Below the pieces are notes generated by a model that did no database searches, was not told the origin of the DNA, and was given only the letters and a program-made list of their open reading frames with translations. Shown here piece after piece: positions 18,301 to 24,006 of a stretch of DNA of 64,000 nt (the first letter of the stretch is position 1; the number at the start of each line of letters is the position of its first letter). The stretch lies in contig NZ_OZ245005.1 in NCBI RefSeq assembly GCF_965223525.1, forward strand, positions 620,001-684,000, written 5' to 3'. The position numbers were made by a program, and so were the translations under genes. The DNA is from Leptofilum sp965223525. Its GTDB lineage: Bacteria; Chloroflexota; Anaerolineae; Promineifilales; Promineifilaceae.

Positions 18301-18398
18301 GCCCAGATGGCACGAGACGGCCGTATTGGTTGAAACGGCCGCTTAAACCCATCAAGGAAGCATACAAACTGCCTGAAAATCCGTTCGGACGCGAATAG
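15354..18398 (+). CDS. Cytoplasmic molybdopterin oxidoreductase, SoeA/PsrA-like catalytic subunit
   Basis: 1014 residues of the complex iron-sulfur molybdoenzyme (DMSO reductase) family. An FS0 cluster is formed by Cys97, Cys100, Cys104 and Cys134 (CFNCESAC...NCAKG). A Mo-ligand candidate is Cys224 in NICSSGARLG. Further along are PGSEQTVLLAIANHLI, ADYVLPMGHSAERHD and a C-terminal cofactor-binding domain. The N-terminus (MSENRSVIKF) lacks a twin-arginine signal, so the enzyme is cytoplasmic, as in sulfite-oxidising SoeABC and unlike periplasmic PsrA/PhsA. Two stretches (about 342-363 and 692-715) are encoded by dispersed repeats. With persulfide dioxygenase next door, sulfite oxidation to sulfate is the best guess; polysulfide or thiosulfate reduction is the alternative. 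Confidence 0.85.
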   Translation: MSENRSVIKFLSNMLKVGAPPERKRPLPTEQTNVAGLGLPDFNEAPPSDVHMLTVKQPDGRLSQYPPAEYWDNWVEYDGKSWPQKIARRYMLVPTVCFNCESACGLLAYVDKTTLEIKKFEGNPKHPGSRGRNCAKGPATHNQIYDPERILYPLKRVGQRGEGKWKRITWDEAVSEISAKMRASRLKRKDGIMYHVGRPGEDHYTNRAIQAWGVDGHNSHTNICSSGARLGYYLWGAFDRPSPDHANARVILLISSHLETGHYFNPHAQRIIEGKMDGAKLITFDPRLSNTASLSDVWLPTWPGSEQTVLLAIANHLIQNDLYDKEFVRRWVNWEETLEAVASDQLSVSSNQLADEIRNTQYEKRGFELFDRVLKDLYAEFTFERAAEESQVPIERIVETARLVGNCDGRLATHTWRSASIGNLGGWQVARCLFFLNVLTGSVGTPGGVNANSWSKFVPKPFSSPPAGDAWNELHLPHEWTFAHYEMSFLLPHFLEEGRGDIDVYFTRVYNPMWINPDGFMWLKSLRDEKQIKCHVALTPTWNESAWFADYVLPMGHSAERHDLMSQETHSGQWLAFRQPVRRVAMEKLGQKVKHTWEANPGEVWEENELWVELSVAMDPDGRLGIRQYFESPYRPGEIITQDEYHQWIFENGVPGLPETAAAENLTPLEYMKKYGVFEVKSHNYVPYEKEVETGNQRLETGSQSIIHNSQFIIDEQQRIHQDNKIIGVVVDGKPKVGVGTPSRKLEFFSPTMAEWGWPEREYTIPWPLKSHVHPDNIDRGKGEMLLLPNFRLPTLIHTRSANAKWLYEISHKNPVWMHPSDAQRLGVATGDLIRVETEIGYFVDKVWVTEGIKPGVVAMSHHLGRWRLQEDAGVNPGMSALARLEENGTEHKLNILKEGSAWSTFDPDTDRIWWKDVGVHQNLTHAVHPDPLSGAHCWLQKAINVQKAKPHDKHGDVWVDTTKSMEVYEEWKGLTRSAIDTSPDGTRRPYWLKRPLKPIKEAYKLPENPFGRE
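16378..16440. repeat. Two dispersed repeat types inserted in the oxidoreductase gene
   Basis: ATCAGTTATCGGTAAGCAGT-type units are followed by three AATACGC units. They encode about 22 residues (SDQLSVSSNQ...NTQYEKR) with no counterpart in the family, without disturbing the frame. Confidence 0.75.
17429..17497. repeat. Second repeat insertion in the oxidoreductase gene
   Basis: GAGACTGG/GAGACTAGAGACTGG heptads followed by CATAATTCATAATTC units encode ETGNQRLETG and HNSQFIIDE. The same units occur at 6709, 11787 and 42433. Confidence 0.75.
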
Positions 18399-18464
18399 AG
18401 GCTACGAAGCTTCATGAGTTGAATGTTTTTCCCTGACCTGATAAGTTTCCAAAAACATGTTGCT

Positions 18465-18493
18465 TCCTTACCAAATCTTTACATTGTCCTTAC
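18465..18493 (+). promoter_or_regulatory. Response-regulator box upstream of the persulfide dioxygenase gene
   Basis: TCCTTAC at 18465, TCTTTAC at 18476 and TCCTTAC at 18487 are spaced exactly 11 bp, in the same orientation relative to the gene as at the rhodanese promoter. A TAATAT-like -10 follows in the 70 bp before the ATG. Confidence 0.65.
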
Positions 18494-18563
18494 CAGCAAT
18501 TTGTACCAAATTAGTACATTGATACTCACTTCATAATATTTTGTAGAAAAGAGGAAAGATCGC

Positions 18564-19991
18564 ATGTGGTTTGAAACCTTAATCCGTGAAGAGACGGGTT
18601 GTGCAGCCTACATGATTGGGTGTCAACAAACTGGTGAATGCGCCGTTTTTGACCCACTGTGGGACATTCAGCCCTATCTCGATATGGCCAAAGAGAAAAA
18701 GTCCAAAATTCGGTACGTGATAGATTCACATAGCCATGCTGACCATGTTTCCGGGGCAACCTGGCTGGCCGAAGCAACAGGTGCCGAACTGATTCTGCCT
18801 GAATTGGCAGACATTACCTATGAGGCAACGCGCGTGAAGCACGGCGACATGATTCGCATGGGTGGTGTGGGCATGGAGATTGTTCATGTACCTGGCCACC
18901 GCCCAGAGCAAATCAACCTGCTCGTGTATGATTTTCCTCGTGGGGACGAGCCGTGGTTCATTCTCACGGCCGATTTCGTGATGGTTGGCGATGTGGCACG
19001 ACCCGACCTGGCACAGGCTGGTGACGAAGGCGCGCCTGTGCTTTTTGATGTTTCTATTCCCCGCTTTTTAGGTCTGCCCGACCATGTAGAGGTTTATCCC
19101 GGCCATCTTGCCGGGTCTACCTGAGGCCGCGTAACAAGTGGCAAGGTTGCCACTACGGTTGGGTACGAACGACGCTATAACGATTCCCTAAAGTTCAAAG
19201 ACAAAGATCGATTTGTTCGCTACATGCAGGATGACCAGCCGCTGAAACCAGCGAATATTCTCAACATTGTAGCCACAAATCAAGGTAAACTGCCGCTCAC
19301 CAAGGAGTACCCCAAAGCAAAACCTTTAACGGCCGTCCAGGTTGCTAAGATGATGGCGGAAGGAGCTGTGGTTGTGGACGGCCGTTCCTCGGCAACATTC
19401 GGCGCAGGGCACATTCCCGGTTCTATCAACGTGCAGCTTTCCAGTGGTGAATTTGAGCAACGCGTTGGCTGGATGACCCCGGACGACGCCCCGCTGATTT
19501 TGCTGATGGACAGTGATGAAGAAGCTCAAGAAGCAATTTACAAGATGGCCTTCATTGCCCTGAATACCCGCGTAGTGGGCTATTTGGCTGGCGGCCTTAA
19601 TGCCTGGATGGAAGCAGGCAATCATGCAGAAACCGTGCCGCAGATGAACGTTCATGACCTGTACCACAAACTGTCTGTCAATGGCCTGCAAGTGCTGGAT
19701 GTACGAGATGACGAGGAGTGGGATGAGGGGCATATCGAAAAAGCCCATTTCCTACCCTATACGCGCATGGTTGAACAGCTCACAAGCTCCGCCATGCTCG
19801 GAACGCTGTCGCTCAGCAAAGATCAACAAGTTGCTGTCACTTGCGCCACTGGCAAGCGATCCAGCACCGCCATAAGCATTATGAAGCGTGAAGGCTTCAA
19901 GCATCTATACAATGTAACCGGCGGTATGGAAGCATGGGAAGCTGCTGGGTTCCCTATGCTGGACGGTGAAGGCAACGTCTGTAATATCTAG
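18564..19991 (+). CDS. CstB-type persulfide dioxygenase-rhodanese with in-frame TGA at codon 187 (candidate selenoprotein)
   Basis: 475 codons read through one TGA. Residues 1-190 are a metallo-beta-lactamase persulfide dioxygenase: HSHADH (His56, His58, Asp60, His61), His112 in VPGHRPEQ, Asp137 in TADF. About 215-310 is a rhodanese without active cysteine (VVDGRSSATFGAGHIPGS), and about 325-470 an active one with Cys427 in VTCATGKRSS. This is the order in S. aureus CstB, which oxidises thiol persulfides to sulfite or thiosulfate. The TGA (19122) falls in AGST*GRVTSGK...GYERRYN, where relatives have AGSxCGR. Homology continues unbroken on both sides. A hairpin with GG in its loop starts 13 nt after the TGA. 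Alternatives are a nonsense mutation or a base error. If TGA stops, only the dioxygenase domain is made. Confidence 0.75.
19122..19154 (+). promoter_or_regulatory. Candidate bacterial SECIS element after in-frame TGA
   Basis: TGA (19122-19124) is followed by AGTGGC (19137-19142), loop AAGGTT and GCCACT (19149-19154). An A-T closing pair shortens the loop to AGGT. The first loop G is 20 nt after the TGA. This fits the general bSECIS description: G within the first two loop bases, 16-37 nt from UGA. Confidence 0.45.
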
Positions 19992-20019
19992 ATGCTCGTT
20001 ATCACTGAAAAAGGAGAGA

Positions 20020-20514
20020 ATGATGTTGGAATGGCTTCTTGAACCATGGCCCTGGTACGTCTCTGGCCCCCTGATTGGTCTTACAGTGCCCATTTTGTTG
20101 CTGCTAACTGGTAGAAATTTAGGTATCTCCAGCAGTTTGCGCCACATCGGTGCTGCTTGTTTGCCAAACACAAAATTACCTTACCTCAGCAAAAATTATA
20201 ATTGGCGCGCTCATACCCGCACTATCGTTTTTGTAGTGGGCGTGTTAATTGGTGGTTTTATTGGTAACTTCCTGCTTTCTGCCGAACCGGGCAACTTTGT
20301 TCCGGGGTTTTATGCTTCTCCGCTGGGTGTGGTTGGCCTGTTTGTGGGCGGCATTATGATTGGTTTTGGCACACGGTATGCGGGTGGCTGCACGTCTGGT
20401 CACACAATCATGGGTATTTCGGCGCTTAATCTGGGCAGTCTTATTGCCACTGTCTTCTTTTTTGTGGGTGGATTGATTTCTACCTGGTTTATTCTGCCAC
20501 TCTTCATTCCTTAG
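20020..20514 (+). CDS. Half-size YeeE/YedE (TsuA-like) sulfur transporter, subunit 1
   Basis: 164 residues with about four membrane helices. AAGGAG (20011-20016) sets the start at ATG 20020 or the adjacent ATG 20023. The diagnostic sequence is GGIMIGFGTRYAGGCTSGHTIMG, carrying the conserved Cys of the DUF395/YeeE family. That family passes thiosulfate or other sulfane sulfur across the membrane by cysteine relay. It lies 28 bp after the persulfide dioxygenase gene and is followed at once by the second half. This PmpA/PmpB-like split is known next to rhodanese and persulfide genes. It would bring in the substrate for the upstream enzymes. Confidence 0.88.
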   Translation: MMLEWLLEPWPWYVSGPLIGLTVPILLLLTGRNLGISSSLRHIGAACLPNTKLPYLSKNYNWRAHTRTIVFVVGVLIGGFIGNFLLSAEPGNFVPGFYASPLGVVGLFVGGIMIGFGTRYAGGCTSGHTIMGISALNLGSLIATVFFFVGGLISTWFILPLFIP

Positions 20515-20523
20515 GAGATAACC

Positions 20524-20991
20524 ATGAACATTACTGTTAAAAACAAATTGTGGACGCTGCTGGTTGGTATTTATTTTGGCATTGTTCTGATTAAATCGCA
20601 GGTGATTTCCTGGTTCCAGATTAACGATATGTTCTTGTTCAAGGATCCATACATGTATCTGGTCATCTGCTCGGCTATTACGGTTGGGGCTGTTTCTGTC
20701 TTCCTAATTAAGCGATTTGAGACACGGACAATTGAAGGGGAAGCGATTCAGATTAAGCAACGGCCGTTTCATCCAGGAAACGTTGTCGGCGGCACTATCT
20801 TTGGCATGGGGTGGGCCATCACTGGCGCGTGTCCAGGGCCTATCTATGCCCATATTGGAGCGGGCAACTTCATTATGCTCGTCACCTTTTTAGGCGCACT
20901 TACAGGAATGTATCTTTATGCCTTCTTCCAAACCCGGCTTCCGCACACAGAATGGATCCGGCTTAAACCTAGCTCAACAAGCGCGAGCTAG
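20524..20991 (+). CDS. Half-size YeeE/YedE (TsuA-like) sulfur transporter, subunit 2
   Basis: 155 residues with about four membrane helices. It begins 9 bp after the stop of the first half, with GGAG in the gap (TTAGGAGATAACC). The conserved motif GTIFGMGWAITGACPGP provides the second cysteine of the relay (the GxxxGACPG motif). The two halves together equal one full YeeE fold. The downstream chaperone-like gene overlaps its 3' end, so all three are probably translated from one mRNA with the dioxygenase. Confidence 0.88.
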   Translation: MNITVKNKLWTLLVGIYFGIVLIKSQVISWFQINDMFLFKDPYMYLVICSAITVGAVSVFLIKRFETRTIEGEAIQIKQRPFHPGNVVGGTIFGMGWAITGACPGPIYAHIGAGNFIMLVTFLGALTGMYLYAFFQTRLPHTEWIRLKPSSTSAS

Positions 20992-21931
20992 AAGCTACAG
21001 CTATCGTCTATTTAGCGCGCTTTTTTTAGATGGGGTTACGGCCGTTTCTTTACCCTATCTGCAACAAATTCCAGAATTAACAGCCGTACTCCCCCAACAA
21101 TTCAATCTCGACACGGCCGCAGCCAGCCATCATGAACTGTTTCAGTTCAACATTTTTGCCTACGAAAGCTTCTTTTTGGGTGAAGATGGGCTGGTGGGGG
21201 GTGATAAAACGGCCGTTGTGAATCAACATTTTTTTCAACTGGGCTATCAAACGGCCGGGCCTGACAATCAGGCAGATGAGCTAGGGCAGGAATTGGCCTG
21301 CCTCGCTTTTTTGGTGGGGCAAGAAGCCTCAGCATGGGAATCTGACAACAAACCACGGGCGCAGGAATGGCAAACCAGGCAGCGTTTCTTCCTGGAAACC
21401 CATCTGCTGCGCTGGGTACCCATTTGCTTGTTAGCAGTTGAAAATCAAGCAGACCCTTTTTTTGCCGAATTAGCGAAGCTAACGTTAGATTTGTTGCTAA
21501 CCCACGTTAGTGAGTTGGTGAAAACGACCGTTTCGCCCCCGCCTAGCTTTCTTCCCCCAACACAAAACATTTTGGCTAATGAGAAAACTGGCTTCAAGGA
21601 GATTGCGCGTCATCTGCTGCTACCTGCGTTTAGCGGCATTTACCTTAGCCGAGACAACATTGGCCAGCTTGGGCGGCAATTTGACCTGCCACGCGGCTTT
21701 GGCAGCCGGGAAATGATGCTGCTGAACTTGTTGCGAACGGCCGTTCAGTACGACGCCCTTCCTTCACTCCTCGCTGCGCTACAAGAAATCGCGCGAGAAT
21801 GGCAAACTAGCTACCAGCAAATCATTGAAAACTACCCTAAAGCAGCTTTGTTCATCCAGCCGTGGCAAGCAGTTGCCGCTGCTACTGAACAAATGATGAT
21901 CGAGTTGGTGGAATCGTCAATTGCGGAATAA
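20918..21931 (+). CDS. TorD/DmsD-family molybdoenzyme chaperone
   Basis: Up to 337 residues. The start is uncertain because the only ATG lies 74 bp inside the preceding gene, and family similarity begins about residue 22 (RARSYSYRLFSALFLDG). Typical TorD features: FAYESFFLGEDGLVGG (the E-x-x-x-L/F-x...P/G patch), then ELGQELACLAFLVGQEASAWE and a FFLETHLLRWVP helix. Such proteins bind the catalytic subunit of DMSO-reductase-family enzymes and help cofactor loading. Here the partner should be the oxidoreductase at 15354. The length exceeds the usual 200-230 because of an extra C-terminal helical region. Confidence 0.72.
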   Translation: MPSSKPGFRTQNGSGLNLAQQARARSYSYRLFSALFLDGVTAVSLPYLQQIPELTAVLPQQFNLDTAAASHHELFQFNIFAYESFFLGEDGLVGGDKTAVVNQHFFQLGYQTAGPDNQADELGQELACLAFLVGQEASAWESDNKPRAQEWQTRQRFFLETHLLRWVPICLLAVENQADPFFAELAKLTLDLLLTHVSELVKTTVSPPPSFLPPTQNILANEKTGFKEIARHLLLPAFSGIYLSRDNIGQLGRQFDLPRGFGSREMMLLNLLRTAVQYDALPSLLAALQEIAREWQTSYQQIIENYPKAALFIQPWQAVAAATEQMMIELVESSIAE

Positions 21932-21963
21932 AAAATGAGGAGCGGCTGGCAACGGCCGTTCCC

Positions 21964-21998
21964 CATTCTCTTAAACCTCTGAGTCCTCTGTGGCTAGA
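21964..21998. repeat. CCTCTGNG dispersed repeat
   Basis: AACCTCTGAGTCCTCTGTGGC lies in the gap between converging genes. Related CTCTGTG units occur at 25735, 42763 and in the first gene of the window. Confidence 0.5.
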
Positions 21999-22000
21999 AT

Positions 22001-22420
22001 TTAATCAAAAATCTCCCGCTCAACCCGCCGCTTGCCCAACGCCGCAATGAGCCAATATCCACCAACGATGATAGCTGGCCCTAAAATCGCGGGCAGCACA
22101 TTGTTCGTCCAATCCGATAAATCGGGCAAGCCCAACCACAAACTCAACACCACAAACAGAAAAATCGTCAAGCCCATGTAGGCTATGATTGCTTGCTTCA
22201 TCGTAGGCACAGGCATAATGCCACCCAAAAATGACCGAAGCACAAAATAGCCCACAATCGAACCCAGCAGTACCCACTGAAGATCCCGCAGTTCGGCATC
22301 TGGCTGGTCTAGCACGTACAAACGAACCAACAAAACAACACCCAGCGCCACTTGGGTCAAACCCAACATGATCATAGCACTTTGCCCTGCAATCTGCTGT
22401 GAACGTTCATCAAAATTCAT
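22001..22420 (-). CDS. Small membrane protein partnered with HTH regulator
   Basis: 139 residues, with ATG at 22420 one base after the stop of the upstream HTH gene. MNFDERSQQIAGQSAMIM is followed by four predicted helices (ALGVVLLVRLYVL, WVLLGSIVGYFVLRSFLGG, AYMGLTIFLFVVLSLWLGL, LPAILGPAIIVGGYWLIAAL). Not recognised by name. The pairing of a tiny Cro/CI-type regulator with a small four-helix membrane protein is common in Firmicutes and Chloroflexota (YozG/DUF6773-like pairs), with unknown job. Expression is coupled to the regulator. Confidence 0.75.
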   Translation of the reverse strand: MNFDERSQQIAGQSAMIMLGLTQVALGVVLLVRLYVLDQPDAELRDLQWVLLGSIVGYFVLRSFLGGIMPVPTMKQAIIAYMGLTIFLFVVLSLWLGLPDLSDWTNNVLPAILGPAIIVGGYWLIAALGKRRVEREIFD

Positions 22421-22421
22421 C

Positions 22422-22643
22422 TCAATCCTCCGCAAACCCATCAATCCAAAACAGCTCATCCAGACGCTTGCCCAGCACATGCGCCAGCATCAGGCATAGT
22501 TTGATCGTTGGGTTGTACTTGTCACTTTCAATAAGGCCAATCGTCTGCCGGGTGACGCTTACCCGATCCGCTAACTCCTGCTGGGTCAGGTCTGCCTCAA
22601 TCCGAGCCAATCGCACCTTATTGCCTATCTGAATATCACGCAT
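22422..22643 (-). CDS. XRE-family helix-turn-helix regulator
   Basis: 73 residues from ATG 22643 (MRDIQIGNKVRLARIEADLT). The longer open frame upstream contains the promoter region. A canonical Cro/CI domain: LTQQELADRVSVTRQTIGLIESDKYNPTIKL forms helices 2-4, followed by the LGKRLDELFWIDG tail. It matches the short YozG/YgzD-type regulators that control their own operon. The AT-rich upstream DNA (22650-22690) holds ATATTGT/ACAATGT half sites that could be its operator. It is translationally coupled to the membrane protein downstream. Confidence 0.85.
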   Translation of the reverse strand: MRDIQIGNKVRLARIEADLTQQELADRVSVTRQTIGLIESDKYNPTIKLCLMLAHVLGKRLDELFWIDGFAED

Positions 22644-22649
22644 GGCAAT

Positions 22650-22690
22650 ATTGTAAAATATATATTGCACAATGTCAATTATATTTTGCA
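22650..22690 (-). promoter_or_regulatory. AT-rich promoter/operator region of the XRE operon
   Basis: It contains several overlapping symmetric words (CAATATTG, TATATATA, ATTGCACAAT) directly upstream of the regulator start, a usual place for an autoregulatory operator. Confidence 0.35.
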
Positions 22691-22785
22691 TCTGGGTGTA
22701 TTTTGATGATGATGTGCGAGGGTACGACTATTCCATATCGAATTTTCTCCCAAACCCTAAACCAGACCTAAATCTGAAAATGAAC

Positions 22786-22810
22786 TACCCCGCTGCAAGC
22801 AGATGGGGTA
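22786..22810. terminator. Hairpin downstream of the HExxH gene
   Basis: TACCCCGCTGC pairs with GCAGATGGGGTA around AA, with small internal mismatches. It lies past the stop of the 22873 gene on its strand. Confidence 0.45.
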
Positions 22811-22872
22811 TCAAGATCGGGAAAAGGATTTTTCTCGCAGCAAGCTGCAGAGAATTTGACCCAATCTATGAA

Positions 22873-23781
22873 TTAAATATCCAAAATACGAATGTAACCA
22901 CCTTGTTCCAAATCTTCCAGCCTAAATCCAAAATTAGCAAAATAACCGGCTATTACATCAACGCCATCAGTTAAATCGTGGTCAGGCCCCTCGTACTTGT
23001 CTTTCAAATACTGAATCAGATCATTAGTCCTTTGATTCACAAATTTTGACTGTGATAAAAGAGAGTCTTCATCATCATTCTTAAAACTGTGAAGAACAGC
23101 AAACAGATGAATTGTCGACAATGATATTTCATCCATAATCTGATTTATTGATATCATAAGCGTGTCTACGTTTTCTATCTCACCTACACGGAACTTTTGA
23201 ATTCTATCTAATAGCAGTTCGTAATAAGTATTGTCCGAAAGCAACTCAATAAATCCTTTGATTGAATTTGACCAATACATGTCCCAATGAGTGGACTTTT
23301 TAGGCACAATGTTGTCAACTATTTGAAAGGCGAGTCTATCCGCAAAGTATTCGTCGTAAAGTACATATAGATTGGCAAGATAGGTTCTTATCGCAAAAAT
23401 ATTTGTAATTAGAGATGGGAAAATATTTTTAGTTAGAACATGGCAAATTTCGTGAAAAAATACGAAAGTTCTAATTTGGTCATCCATAAATTCATTGTAA
23501 ATATCCCGTGAGAGCAGCATCGTTATTCCGCTCTCAGATTCAACGACTTTCGCCAGTGCATTTACCTTATTGAGACCGATTCCGCGATGGGAAGAATAAT
23601 TTACTGTACCTTGAGCAGCATTTGTTGCTCTACTAAAGTCGTCGGCAACAATAATCTTCGTCAACTTACGGTTCAATTTCTGCATCAAAGGCAAGCCTTC
23701 TAAAATGTCTACTAGAAAACTTATTTCGCCCCGTATCAGCTCCTGTTGCACTGTAGTACCAATTTCTACAATGATTTCCAT
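22873..23781 (-). CDS. Unknown AT-rich protein with zincin-like HExxH motif
   Basis: 302 residues, no signal peptide. FVFFHEICHVLTKN gives His110, Glu111 and His114 of a zinc metallopeptidase signature. It is followed about 30 residues later by LYDEYFADRLAF, where Glu144 could be the third ligand as in the E-x-x-AD arrangement of IrrE/ImmA-like and SprT-like proteins. The rest is helical, and no named family was recognised. Base composition is markedly AT-rich, ACGGCCGT is absent, and the next cluster is unrelated, so recent acquisition is likely. An ImmA-like anti-repressor role with the nearby XRE gene is possible but unproven. Confidence 0.65.
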   Translation of the reverse strand: MEIIVEIGTTVQQELIRGEISFLVDILEGLPLMQKLNRKLTKIIVADDFSRATNAAQGTVNYSSHRGIGLNKVNALAKVVESESGITMLLSRDIYNEFMDDQIRTFVFFHEICHVLTKNIFPSLITNIFAIRTYLANLYVLYDEYFADRLAFQIVDNIVPKKSTHWDMYWSNSIKGFIELLSDNTYYELLLDRIQKFRVGEIENVDTLMISINQIMDEISLSTIHLFAVLHSFKNDDEDSLLSQSKFVNQRTNDLIQYLKDKYEGPDHDLTDGVDVIAGYFANFGFRLEDLEQGGYIRILDI

Positions 23782-24006
23782 ATCAAAGCCCTCAAAATCA
23801 AGACATACATAACTTAAACTAGCTGATTGTACCCTAATGCCTTACCTATGAAATATGCTCTTCCGCTCATTTCCCTCTGTGCCCGACTTCGACTGCACTC
23901 AGCACAAATCTGTGGCAAAAACTAATCAAAATCGGCACGCCATTTGCATTCGTACAGCGATTGCGATAGTTTCCTAAATCATCGAGTCATATTGTGAATC
24001 TATGCT

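Noticed and set aside
19224..19991. Separate rhodanese gene starting at 19224
   Set aside because: It is in the same frame as the upstream dioxygenase, with family-conserved residues (GYERRYN...FVRYM) continuing across the gap and no Shine-Dalgarno at 19224.
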